Source: a virus
Reading direction: 5' to 3' (one strand)
Length of the DNA: 22,096 nucleotides
Virus record (IMG/VR): IMGVR_UViG_3300031673_000538
Span: 1 to 22,096 of that record
Below are positions 1 through 5,436 of the stretch, one piece after another; position 1 is the stretch's first letter; every line of letters starts with the position of its first letter. Position numbers and translations under genes: made by a program. The notes under the pieces are model-generated. The model saw only the letters and a program-made list of their open reading frames with translations, was not told where the DNA came from and searched no databases.

Positions 1-324
1 TCTTATAGAGTGACGGGAAGTCATTATAAATATCAAACAGCCCTTGTAAAAGGAAATTGTTTAGAGTTTAGAATTCCAAGCAAATTTGAGAGCGTTAAAC
101 AAATGATGAGACGATACGAGTTGTTTTATGAGTTGGTTAATTTTTCAATCAACAATCAGAACACTAGCTTTAAAGCATTCTTGAAACACATCAAGCCAAT
201 TATATTGTCAATGTATAGTGGAGACGTGGCAAAGGTTGATTTGGTGATGAATTTATCGGTACATTTTCAGAAATTCATTGATACGGGAGTGATTCACGAA
301 AGCATAGCAGAGTTCTTAGGGTGA
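1..324 (+). CDS. hypothetical protein, 5' end outside the window
   Basis: The reading frame is open from base 1 and ends with TGA at 322-324. A GTG at 10 could be a start, but no stop precedes it in frame, so the gene probably begins outside the window. The visible part (about 107 residues) is rich in Phe, Lys and Ile and looks like a small, mainly helical soluble protein. I recognise no motif or membrane segment. The stop codon lies inside a hairpin (CTTAGG at 315-320 with CCTAAG at 327-332), and a type III hammerhead ribozyme follows 16 bases later. Its mRNA would therefore be cut shortly after the stop. Confidence 0.6.
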   Translation, partial: SYRVTGSHYKYQTALVKGNCLEFRIPSKFESVKQMMRRYELFYELVNFSINNQNTSFKAFLKHIKPIILSMYSGDVAKVDLVMNLSVHFQKFIDTGVIHESIAEFLG

Positions 325-340
325 AACCTAAGGGCTTTGC

Positions 341-389
341 CCGTCCACGAGTGAGTGCTCGTGCTGATGAGCCAAAAATGGCGAAACGG
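341..389 (+). ncRNA. hammerhead ribozyme, type III (HHR1)
   Basis: All core elements of a hammerhead self-cleaving RNA are present. Stem III is CCGT (341-344) with ACGG (386-389). The cleavage nucleotide is C345. Stem I is CACGAG (346-351) with CTCGTG (358-363), closing the loop TGAGTG. The core CTGATGA is at 364-370, stem II is GCC (371-373) with GGC (380-382) around AAAAAT, and GAAA is at 383-386. Stem III is the open one, hence type III. The predicted cut after C345 separates the upstream gene from the gene starting at 412. Stem III is only 4 bp, as is common in type III hammerheads. A hairpin (GGGC at 333-336 with GCCC at 339-342) can form just upstream but competes with stem III for two bases. 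Confidence 0.9.
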
Positions 390-411
390 AAACCAATTTA
401 AAACATTCAAT

Positions 412-603
412 ATGAAGGCAGAAATTTCATTAAAAGAGTTCTTTATAGCCTTAGTGCTATTAAGCATAGCAAGAGCAACCGCAAGTGGCAAATTACAGCA
501 GTACATTCCATTCAATTCAGTAGAGGGAGAAATGGCTTTGGCAGTTCTTAGTGTGACATTTGGTGTGTTGTTACTACTAACATCAATCAAAATCAAGCGA
601 TGA
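412..603 (+). CDS. small two-segment membrane protein
   Basis: This 63-residue protein has two hydrophobic stretches, at about residues 8-22 (FFIALVLLSIARAT) and 42-58 (ALAVLSVTFGVLLLLTS), joined by a short polar loop, and ends in a basic IKIKR tail. It is most likely a small inner-membrane protein. Holin-like size and topology would fit, but nothing proves it and no endolysin gene is nearby. I prefer the ATG at 412 to an in-frame ATG at 355 because the longer version would read through ribozyme HHR1. The leader between ribozyme and start is A/T-rich with no Shine-Dalgarno motif, as is usual in Bacteroidota. The gene is flanked by HHR1 and HHR2. Confidence 0.7.
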   Translation: MKAEISLKEFFIALVLLSIARATASGKLQQYIPFNSVEGEMALAVLSVTFGVLLLLTSIKIKR

Positions 604-624
604 TAGTGCGGTAACGCAAAGGTC

Positions 625-643
625 GAGGAGGGCAAACCTCCTC
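625..643 (+). other. stable hairpin directly upstream of HHR2
   Basis: GAGGAGG (625-631) pairs perfectly with CCTCCTC (637-643) around the loop GCAAA. It abuts ribozyme HHR2, whose stem III begins at 644. There is no T-tract, so it is not a normal Rho-independent terminator. After ribozyme cleavage at 648 it would lie 5 nt from the new 3' end of the upstream mRNA, where it could block 3' exonucleases. That role is inferred. Confidence 0.65.
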
Positions 644-692
644 CCGTCTCGAAGTGAGTGCTTCGGCTGATGAGACCAAAAGGTCGAAACGG
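644..692 (+). ncRNA. hammerhead ribozyme, type III (HHR2)
   Basis: Second type III hammerhead, with the same architecture as the one at 341. Stem III is CCGT (644-647) with ACGG (689-692). Cleavage is predicted after C648. Stem I is TCGAAG (649-654) with CTTCGG (661-666), including one T-G wobble. The loop TGAGTG (655-660) is identical to that of HHR1. CTGATGA is at 667-673, stem II is GACC with GGTC (674-677, 682-685) around AAAA, and GAAA is at 686-689. Stem sequences differ from HHR1 while pairing is kept, which is covariation between two copies in one genome and strong support for a functional RNA. The next gene starts at 713. Confidence 0.92.
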
Positions 693-712
693 AAACTTTA
701 ATTTAATTTAAT

Positions 713-955
713 ATGGCAACAAAAGTATTAGTAATCATTACAGATGACAAGGTTTATTCAACCTATGTGGAGACAATTTGCTTCGTGCAGAATTACAGCA
801 ACGAGGCAGAAAAAGACGAGGCAGTTTTACAGGCGAAGGCAACAGCATTTAGTTATGCTTGTAGTTTCGGATTCGTTTACGTTGACACAATCACGTTAAG
901 AGGAAACCTAACAGACCAAGACATTTTTAATTATTTAAGCAATCACAAAATTTAA
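713..955 (+). CDS. hypothetical small protein
   Basis: An 80-residue soluble protein starting MATKVLVIITDDKVYSTYVET. It begins with a hydrophobic strand (VLVIIT) followed by alternating helices and strands, suggesting a small alpha/beta fold. I see no catalytic motif and do not recognise a family. It starts 20 bases after HHR2, so after ribozyme cleavage its mRNA would begin with the folded ribozyme body. It is followed after 4 bases by the next small gene, implying one transcript. Confidence 0.7.
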   Translation: MATKVLVIITDDKVYSTYVETICFVQNYSNEAEKDEAVLQAKATAFSYACSFGFVYVDTITLRGNLTDQDIFNYLSNHKI

Positions 956-959
956 TCAA

Positions 960-1127
960 ATGGAAACAGGAGACAAATTTATTCACAAGTACAATTCAAG
1001 TATTGAAATTGAATTGATTGAGCCAACTAGAAGAGGTTGGAAAGTATATCAAATTGAAAAGGGTAAAAAGAAAATTGCTTTTTTCGATAGCCAAGATATT
1101 CAAGGCAACAAATCAATCTTTAACTAA
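960..1127 (+). CDS. hypothetical 55-residue protein
   Basis: Starts METGDKFIHKYNSSIEIELI and ends GNKSIFN. The spacing to the genes on both sides (4 and 11 bases) and the A-rich leader make it a better gene candidate than the frame that overlaps it at 1018-1248. The pattern METGDKF..., then strand-rich segments and a Gly-Trp, resembles the short beta-rich modifier proteins common in phage early regions, but I cannot name a family. Confidence 0.6.
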   Translation: METGDKFIHKYNSSIEIELIEPTRRGWKVYQIEKGKKKIAFFDSQDIQGNKSIFN

Positions 1128-1138
1128 AACAAAACAAG

Positions 1139-1315
1139 ATGACAAAATCAAATTTAGTGTCCTTAAAGACACAAGCAGAAATCGAGAGGTTTCACAACTT
1201 ACTAATACGTTGTGGAAACATTTATTTAGCAGACATAAACAGAGTTGATTTGGCTTACAACAAAATAAAAGACCATGTTGAAAACCAATACAGCAAAGGG
1301 TTTATTAAATTTTAA
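1139..1315 (+). CDS. hypothetical 58-residue helical protein
   Basis: Begins MTKSNLVSLKTQAEIERFHN and ends YSKGFIKF. The composition predicts mainly helix with no membrane segment. The first codons include one copy of the recurring palindrome (1157-1172, GTGTCCTTAAAGACAC), encoding V-S-L-K-T. It follows the previous gene by 11 bases with an AAAACAAG leader. No recognised domain. Confidence 0.6.
   Translation: MTKSNLVSLKTQAEIERFHNLLIRCGNIYLADINRVDLAYNKIKDHVENQYSKGFIKF
1157..1172. repeat. GTGTCTT-N2-AAGACAC palindrome, copy 1 (diverged)
   Basis: GTGTCCTTAAAGACAC is the least perfect member of five copies of a 16-bp palindrome spread over the window. It lies inside a coding sequence. Confidence 0.5.
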
Positions 1316-1335
1316 CAAAATTTTAACACTAATTA

Positions 1336-1367
1336 TTTTAACAAGTCTAATTCTCGTCTTATTTTTG
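1336..1367 (+). promoter_or_regulatory. possible Bacteroidota promoter
   Basis: TATTTTTG at 1360-1367 matches the Bacteroidota -7 element TAnnTTTG. The -33 position (1336-1339, TTTT) is only a weak match to TTTG, with a 20-bp spacer. It lies in an 89-base gap between the genes ending at 1315 and starting at 1405, where a new transcript start would make sense. Confidence 0.45.
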
Positions 1368-1404
1368 TCGAAAATTAGTTCATTAACCTTTAAAATCAAA
1401 AATT

Positions 1405-1584
1405 ATGACAACAGAATTTACAGAAGTACAGGCTAAAGCCTACCTACAGCAGAGAGGTAAAACATCAGGGCGTTTTTACGTTAATGTATTCGGGTGGAGT
1501 TCATACTTGACCCTTGAGCCTACATTTGCGACACCAACCGGTAAAGTAAAAGGATTTCCAAAAACCAAAATAGTAAAATTATGA
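1405..1584 (+). CDS. hypothetical 59-residue protein
   Basis: Starts MTTEFTEVQAKAYLQQRGKT and ends FPKTKIVKL. It overlaps the next gene by the ATGA pattern at 1581-1584, a sign of translational coupling. The middle (GRFYVNVFGWSSYLTLEPTF) is aromatic and strand-rich. No family recognised. It is the first gene after the possible promoter at 1336-1367. Confidence 0.65.
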   Translation: MTTEFTEVQAKAYLQQRGKTSGRFYVNVFGWSSYLTLEPTFATPTGKVKGFPKTKIVKL

Positions 1585-2114
1585 GATTAATCACACAAAA
1601 AATCGTAACAGCTTTCGAGCAAAGGAGAGCCTTAAAAATTGACAACAGCGAGACAAACGGGACAAGCCTATGGCTATTCAACAATAAAATCGCAGAACAC
1701 AGAGAGGGTGGAATATGGATTACTAATGCAGGGTGGAGTAGTAAAACCACTAAGGAGAGACTTAACGGACTTACGGGCGTAAACATCACGCAGAAAAGAG
1801 GCGAGTGGTTTTTAAACGGGCATCGTTGGGACGGAGAATGGATTTGCTTGAATGACTTGACCTTGCTTGAGGAACAGTCAAACGAGCCTGAGTTTGACGT
1901 AACAAGCGAGTGGAATGGAGTGTACAGTGAGCCAAGGTATTCAGTATTTCATACGAACGATGAGACACAACTTGAGGTGGTGGAAAATATGTTAAATTCA
2001 GCAGACATAAGAACACGCAGAATGTATTCAGACACACAAGGAATGTACAAGCCAAACCATTTTATCGTGGTGTCTGTGGCAGACTTTGACGGAGCAAAAA
2101 ATTTAATTCAATAA
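1581..2114 (+). CDS. phage hypothetical protein, two-part
   Basis: A 177-residue protein. The N-terminal half (about 1-90) contains the run TTKERLNGLTGVNITQKRGEW and WFLNGHRWDGEW, which resembles a short, function-unknown segment I associate with phage proteins that carry 'RLN.L.GV.I.QK...W.LNG..WDG'. The C-terminal part (about 118-177) is strand/helix alternating and could be a separate small domain. No catalytic residues stand out. The ATG overlaps the stop of the preceding gene. Confidence 0.75.
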   Translation: MRLITQKIVTAFEQRRALKIDNSETNGTSLWLFNNKIAEHREGGIWITNAGWSSKTTKERLNGLTGVNITQKRGEWFLNGHRWDGEWICLNDLTLLEEQSNEPEFDVTSEWNGVYSEPRYSVFHTNDETQLEVVENMLNSADIRTRRMYSDTQGMYKPNHFIVVSVADFDGAKNLIQ

Positions 2115-2117
2115 TCA

Positions 2118-2133
2118 GTGTCTTTGAAGACAC
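2118..2133. repeat. GTGTCTTTGAAGACAC palindrome, copy 2
   Basis: Perfect 16-bp copy in the intergenic gap between the stop at 2114 and the start at 2149. The arms GTGTCTT and AAGACAC are perfectly complementary. Its position just upstream of a start codon would suit an operator or an mRNA hairpin. Confidence 0.6.
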
Positions 2134-2148
2134 ACAAAATTTAAAAAC

Positions 2149-2508
2149 ATGGGAAGATATTATAGTGGAGACATTAATGGTAAATTTTGGTTTGCATTGC
2201 AACCGAGTGATGCACCAAGCAGATTTGGTGGCGAAGTATTCGAGCCACAATACATTGAATACTATTTCGATGAAGAACATTTAGACGTTGTAAATGAAGA
2301 GATTAAAAACATTAAAGACTCTTTAGGCGACAAGGTAAAAGTACTCGAAGACTTTTTTAAGGAAGGTGCATCTTATAACGATGAAACACTAAAAGATTTA
2401 GGCGTAACCAACGAAGAACTGAGAGACTATGCTGACCTAGGTTTAGGCATACGGATACGAGATTTTTTAATCGAGAATGGGGAATGTTCATTCCAAGCAG
2501 AGATATAA
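2149..2508 (+). CDS. hypothetical acidic phage protein
   Basis: A 119-residue acidic protein starting MGRYYSGDINGKFWFALQPS. The N-terminal 50 residues are aromatic (YY, FWF, YIEYYF); the rest is helical and charged (EEIKNIKDSLGDKVKVLEDF). Such proteins are frequent in phage accessory regions, but I cannot assign a function. The leader AATTTAAAAAC before the ATG is nearly the same as that of the next gene, suggesting a common translation-initiation context. Confidence 0.75.
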   Translation: MGRYYSGDINGKFWFALQPSDAPSRFGGEVFEPQYIEYYFDEEHLDVVNEEIKNIKDSLGDKVKVLEDFFKEGASYNDETLKDLGVTNEELRDYADLGLGIRIRDFLIENGECSFQAEI

Positions 2509-2536
2509 ACATATAAGACATATAAATTTTAAAAAC

Positions 2537-2752
2537 ATGGGAGCAACAAAAAAAACATTTGAGATGACAAATTATTTAGCATGTGCTATTGCAGAGGGAT
2601 TCTGTGAGGGAGAGGGAGCAACAAGAGACGAGCAGATTCAGGCGTGGCAGTATTTACACGACACAGGACTTGCGTACAGCCTACAGGGTTGGTACGGGAG
2701 AACAGCCAAGCAGTTGATTGAAGAGGGAATTATTAACGATAAAAAACAATAA
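2537..2752 (+). CDS. small conserved phage protein (YLxDTGxxxSLQGWYGRTA type)
   Basis: The 71-residue product contains AWQYLHDTGLAYSLQGWYGR followed by TAKQLIEEGII, a pattern I associate with a small family of function-unknown phage proteins. I chose the ATG at 2537, after an A-rich leader (AATTTTAAAAAC), over an upstream in-frame ATG at 2477 that would overlap the previous gene by 32 bases. No catalytic motif is visible. Ribozyme HHR3 lies downstream. Confidence 0.75.
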   Translation: MGATKKTFEMTNYLACAIAEGFCEGEGATRDEQIQAWQYLHDTGLAYSLQGWYGRTAKQLIEEGIINDKKQ

Positions 2753-2754
2753 CT

Positions 2755-2820
2755 ATGAGAGCAATACTAAGATTTTTGCAAGAGTTAGCGAAGGCTTGTC
2801 CGAGAGAGACAAAGTGGTAG
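2755..2820 (+). CDS. possible 21-residue leader peptide upstream of HHR3
   Basis: A short ORF (MRAILRFLQELAKACPRETKW) starts 2 bases after the preceding stop and terminates exactly at the first base of ribozyme stem I (G2820). Its start context AACTATGAGAG is the same as that of a short ORF before HHR4 at 3226. It may be fortuitous. If translated, a terminating ribosome would sit over the ribozyme's 5' strand and could delay folding. Confidence 0.25.
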   Translation: MRAILRFLQELAKACPRETKW

Positions 2821-2881
2821 GCAAACTGATGAGACTTCAATAGTCGAAACCCGATTCAGTTCGGGTCTTTGTCAAACATTT
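2812..2881 (+). ncRNA. hammerhead ribozyme, type I (HHR3)
   Basis: Stem I inner helix: GGCAAA (2820-2825) with TTTGTC (2868-2873). Core CTGATGA at 2826-2832. Stem II: GACT (2833-2836) with AGTC (2842-2845), loop TCAAT. GAAA at 2846-2849. Stem III is closed: ACCCGA (2849-2854) with TCGGGT (2861-2866), loop TTCAGT. Cleavage is predicted after C2867. Stem I, the open one, can extend outward (AAGTG at 2812-2816 with CATTT at 2877-2881) across a small GTA/AAA internal loop, where natural type I ribozymes make their tertiary contact with loop II. Cleavage would leave a 26-nt A/U-rich 5' leader on the mRNA for the gene at 2894. Confidence 0.92.
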
Positions 2882-2893
2882 AAAATTAAAATT

Positions 2894-3220
2894 ATGATTC
2901 ACAAAATCGCAGAAATGTTCGGAATGGAGAGCAACGGGTATGCTTCTATTCACACAGAAAACTTTAACGAAAATCACGACCTACCTTGCTACATACCTGA
3001 GAACGCAGAAGATAAATACGACATCTTTAGCAGAAACGACATCAAGAGAGACGTTATTGAATGGCTCGATAGAGAAGACACCAAGGAATACTTGAAAGAA
3101 GTTTGGGACGGATTTATGCCCGAGATAAATGATGAGTTGATAAATAGTTGGGTCGAAATGGTTTACGATAACATATCGTGGGAGTTTCCAAGTACTTATT
3201 TAGAAAAATTTTTAATGTAA
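2894..3220 (+). CDS. hypothetical protein downstream of HHR3
   Basis: A 108-residue acidic protein (MIHKIAEMFGMESNGYASIH...) with many Asp/Glu and Trp residues and no hydrophobic segment. The sequence suggests a compact helical fold. The family is not recognised. It lies between two type I hammerhead ribozymes, so a fully processed mRNA would be a monocistronic RNA of about 430 nt running from 2868 to 3299. Confidence 0.75.
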   Translation: MIHKIAEMFGMESNGYASIHTENFNENHDLPCYIPENAEDKYDIFSRNDIKRDVIEWLDREDTKEYLKEVWDGFMPEINDELINSWVEMVYDNISWEFPSTYLEKFLM

Positions 3221-3225
3221 AAACT

Positions 3226-3315
3226 ATGAGAGATAAAGTGGTAGGCAAACTGATGAGAATTAAATATTCGAAACCTAAGCAAGTGAACTCGCTTAGGTAT
3301 TTGTCAAACAATTAA
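3226..3315 (+). CDS. possible short ORF reading through HHR4
   Basis: A 29-codon ORF (MRDKVVGKLM..., ending YLSNN) starts 5 bases after the previous stop with the same AACTATGAGAG context as the short ORF at 2755 and covers the whole core of ribozyme HHR4. It may be chance, because the ribozyme core fixes much of its sequence. If translated, ribosomes would unfold the ribozyme and inhibit cleavage. Confidence 0.2.
   Translation: MRDKVVGKLMRIKYSKPKQVNSLRYLSNN
3244..3305 (+). ncRNA. hammerhead ribozyme, type I (HHR4)
   Basis: Same layout as HHR3. Stem I GGCAAA (3244-3249) with TTTGTC (3300-3305) is identical. CTGATGA is at 3250-3256. Stem II is GAAT (3257-3260) with ATTC (3266-3269) around TAAAT, and GAAA is at 3270-3273. 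Stem III is ACCTAAGC (3273-3280) with GCTTAGGT (3291-3298). The cleavage-site base is A3299, which is allowed (any base but G) though less usual than C. Stems II and III differ completely from HHR3 yet pair perfectly. The upstream AAAGTGGTA and downstream AAACA are shared with HHR3. Cleavage would leave a 28-nt leader before the ATG at 3328. Confidence 0.9.
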
Positions 3316-3327
3316 AATTAAAACAAG

Positions 3328-3453
3328 ATGAACACAACACAAGAACAACAAACAAAAAAAAATGTACTAATCGACATGTTAGAGGATTATAACAATATAA
3401 AAAACGATTGGTATATTGAAAAAATAGTAAAGGAATTAAGAGAAACAATTTAA
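3328..3453 (+). CDS. hypothetical 41-residue protein
   Basis: Short, charged, mostly helical protein: MNTTQEQQTKKNVLIDMLED, then a Tyr/Asn/Lys-rich segment ending KELRETI. It starts 23 bases after the HHR4 core and ends 10 bases before the next ATG. No family recognised. Its placement between regular gene starts and its A-rich leader support it being real. Confidence 0.55.
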   Translation: MNTTQEQQTKKNVLIDMLEDYNNIKNDWYIEKIVKELRETI

Positions 3454-3463
3454 AATTAAAACT

Positions 3464-3625
3464 ATGAATAAAATTTATTGTGACATTTGCGACCAAGCAA
3501 GTGTAGAAACGTTAGAAGTACCAACAGAAGAAACTTTTTATTGTTGCTCAATGTGTACGGATAATAACAAAGACAGAGAAATTAAAGATAATAATTTCAA
3601 TTTTGTAATTGACTATAAAAACTAA
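3464..3625 (+). CDS. small Cys-rich, likely zinc-binding protein
   Basis: A 53-residue product with CDIC near residues 6-9 and CCSMC at about 27-31, giving four or five cysteines in the arrangement of a small zinc ribbon (MNKIYCDICDQ..., FYCCSMCTD). It probably binds one zinc ion and could contact nucleic acid or a host protein. The target cannot be inferred. Leader TTAAAATTAAAACT precedes the ATG, like those of neighbouring genes. Confidence 0.65.
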   Translation: MNKIYCDICDQASVETLEVPTEETFYCCSMCTDNNKDREIKDNNFNFVIDYKN

Positions 3626-3630
3626 AAATT

Positions 3631-3852
3631 ATGGAAGAGATTTATTATTTTGAGGGAATACCTCAAGACTTATTTGAGCATCCGGAAAAGTTGCCGAAAG
3701 AAATTCAAAACATTATAGAAAAGTACATTGACGCAGACTTATTCACTTGCGATGACACTAAAGCGTTATTAAAAGAGTTACAGATAAACGGATATACTTT
3801 TGATTACGGATTGGATTGTCAACCATTTAATCTTAGACCCTATGGAAGATAA
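3631..3852 (+). CDS. hypothetical 73-residue protein
   Basis: MEEIYYFEGIPQDLFEHPEK, ending QPFNLRPYGR. Acidic, helical, with no membrane segment or known motif. It follows the preceding stop by 5 bases and overlaps the next gene's ATG (3842), so the group at 3464-4003 is probably translated from one message. Confidence 0.65.
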   Translation: MEEIYYFEGIPQDLFEHPEKLPKEIQNIIEKYIDADLFTCDDTKALLKELQINGYTFDYGLDCQPFNLRPYGR

Positions 3853-4003
3853 TCGTACCTTCAGAATTACATACGGAAATAAATTTGTATGCAACATGTT
3901 AGCCCGAACATCATACGAGGCTATTGACAGAACATACAACAAATACATTGTAGAGTTTCCGCATTTGTCAAGAAAAAAAATTAATGCAAAAAAACTAAGA
4001 TAA
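3842..4003 (+). CDS. hypothetical 53-residue basic protein
   Basis: I take the ATG at 3842 (MEDNRTFRITYGNKFVCNML) rather than an upstream in-frame ATG at 3800, because 3842 gives the short overlap typical of this window. The product ends in a lysine-rich tail (RKKINAKKLR). No family recognised. It is the last gene before the strong promoter at 4005-4036. Confidence 0.55.
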   Translation: MEDNRTFRITYGNKFVCNMLARTSYEAIDRTYNKYIVEFPHLSRKKINAKKLR

Positions 4004-4004
4004 A

Positions 4005-4036
4005 TTTGGTAGTGTCTAAATTTTGTCTTACCTTTG
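4005..4036 (+). promoter_or_regulatory. Bacteroidota-type promoter for the gene at 4104
   Basis: TTTG at 4005-4008, a 20-bp spacer and TACCTTTG at 4029-4036 match the Bacteroidota primary sigma consensus TTTG-N19-21-TAnnTTTG in sequence and spacing. Transcription would start at about 4043, giving a leader of about 60 nt that contains a perfect palindrome (4066-4081). Confidence 0.75.
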
Positions 4037-4065
4037 TCTAAATTTAATTAATTAATCAGAGTTCT

Positions 4066-4081
4066 GTGTCTTCAAAGACAC
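4066..4081. repeat. GTGTCTTCAAAGACAC palindrome, copy 3
   Basis: Perfect copy with the CA centre (the reverse complement of the TG-centred copies), 30 bp downstream of the -7 box at 4029-4036 and 22 bp upstream of the ATG at 4104. It is well placed as an operator or 5'UTR hairpin. Confidence 0.65.
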
Positions 4082-4103
4082 TACTCACAAATCAAATCAA
4101 ATT

Positions 4104-5198
4104 ATGTGTATTATTATTGTAAAAAAAGCGGGGCTTAAAGTTCCAACAGATGTATTAAAATCATCAGCAAAAATCAACCCTCACGGATTGGGTATTGTAT
4201 GGCTTGATGACTACAGCGTTAGCTATCACAAATCAGCAGAGTATAAGTTACTCAACACAGACAGACCATTCATTGCTCACTTTAGGTATGCGACCGTTGG
4301 AGCGATAAACAAAGAGAACACGCACCCGTTTGTCTGTGGCTCAAATAAGAATGAATTGCTTATGATGAATGGTACAATCAAGGGGCTTGGAAACTTAAAG
4401 AAAAGCGACAGCAAAGAGTTGGCAGAGATACTTGGAGAATTCCCTCGTCATACTTGGAAAGAAGAGTTGGAGCGTTACGATTGCAGATTCGTAACAATGA
4501 ATACTAGAAACAAATCTTATCAGATGTACAACAGAGAGGATTGGCATAAAAAAGACGGGATTTGGTACAGCAAGGACAACGTTCTTGAGACAAATGTTGT
4601 GGCAGTTTACGGGACTTTAAAGAAAGGTTACAGCAACTATTGGAATTACTTATCGGGAAAGTCTCATCATTTAGGAAAAGGAAAGACCACTGACAAGTAC
4701 CCTCTTGTAGTGAAAGGACTACCTTATTTGATTAACGAGAAAGGCAAGGGGTATAATGTTGAGGTTGATGTGTTTAAGGTTTCAGATTCAGTTTTAAGTG
4801 CATTGGATAGACTTGAGGGTCATCCAATATGGTACAAAAGAGAACAAATAAACGTTACGTTGAAAGGTAAAAAAGTGTTGTGTTGGACTTACTTCAACAT
4901 AAAAGAAACAGCAGACGGAAAAGAGTTTCAAAAAAGCTTTGTTCAAAGACCTTTTAAAAGTTTTACCTCAAGCAGTTTTAGATTAGATACACCTATCTTG
5001 TCCGATAATTATCATACCAATCTTTTTAATTCAAAAATAAATGAAGAGACTATTGAGGATGATGAGTTTAACGTAGAGAATGAGTCTCCAATATGCATAT
5101 CTTGTTACAATGATTTGGAGTTTGATGGTTTCGAACATTATCATTGTGGTCAATGTTGTAATTGGTACACTACAAATGAGATTTTACAATACTATTAA
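4104..5198 (+). CDS. class II glutamine amidotransferase-like / gamma-glutamylcyclotransferase-like fusion
   Basis: A 364-residue protein in three parts. Residues 1-140 resemble an Ntn-type class II glutamine amidotransferase: Cys2 directly after Met (MCIIIVKK) is the nucleophile position, with INPHGLGIVW, FIAHFRYATVG and a MNGTI motif. Residues 163-270 resemble the GGCT/AIG2 fold: VYGTLKKGYSNYW with the substrate loop at about 168-175, then LDRLEGHPIWYKRE, where Glu238 is at the usual catalytic position. The tail has CISCYNDL (about 331-334) and CGQCCNW, a probable zinc ribbon. The pairing suggests cleavage or rearrangement of glutamyl or isopeptide bonds; such domains are known to cluster with amidoligases, but none is visible here. 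The gene has its own promoter. Confidence 0.85.
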   Translation: MCIIIVKKAGLKVPTDVLKSSAKINPHGLGIVWLDDYSVSYHKSAEYKLLNTDRPFIAHFRYATVGAINKENTHPFVCGSNKNELLMMNGTIKGLGNLKKSDSKELAEILGEFPRHTWKEELERYDCRFVTMNTRNKSYQMYNREDWHKKDGIWYSKDNVLETNVVAVYGTLKKGYSNYWNYLSGKSHHLGKGKTTDKYPLVVKGLPYLINEKGKGYNVEVDVFKVSDSVLSALDRLEGHPIWYKREQINVTLKGKKVLCWTYFNIKETADGKEFQKSFVQRPFKSFTSSSFRLDTPILSDNYHTNLFNSKINEETIEDDEFNVENESPICISCYNDLEFDGFEHYHCGQCCNWYTTNEILQYY

Positions 5199-5208
5199 TA
5201 ATAAAGCA

Positions 5209-5436
5209 ATGAGATATAAAAAAGAGATTATAGAAGCCGCAGAGAGCAAGTGCTACTCAAGGATTGTTTCGCTTATCAGAGAGATAAAAGACTTAGGTCA
5301 AGACATCTTAAATAACAATATAGGAGCTATAACAATTGAAGAGCTACACCTATTAAGGCAAGGAGCAGAGAAAGAGTTACTAATATGGGATTTGTTAAAC
5401 GACTCCCTTAAAAAATACAAGGATGAAACTTTATAG
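5209..5436 (+). CDS. hypothetical helical protein
   Basis: The 75-residue product (MRYKKEIIEAAESKCYSRIV...) is almost entirely helical and heptad-like, and may form a small coiled-coil or helical bundle. I use the ATG at 5209; an upstream in-frame start at 5080 lies inside the previous gene. It overlaps the next gene by 14 bases. Function unknown. Confidence 0.65.
   Translation: MRYKKEIIEAAESKCYSRIVSLIREIKDLGQDILNNNIGAITIEELHLLRQGAEKELLIWDLLNDSLKKYKDETL

Noticed and set aside
1018-1248. 76-codon plus-strand ORF overlapping the genes at 960 and 1139
   Set aside because: It is in a different frame from two better-spaced ORFs with A-rich leaders that cover the same DNA.
4161-4167. TCATCAG, which could be part of a hammerhead core on the minus strand
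   Set aside because: The required TTTC and helices are absent around it, and it lies within coding sequence.
5080-5208. Upstream in-frame start for the gene at 5209
   Set aside because: It would overlap the zinc-ribbon end of the preceding protein by nearly 120 bases.
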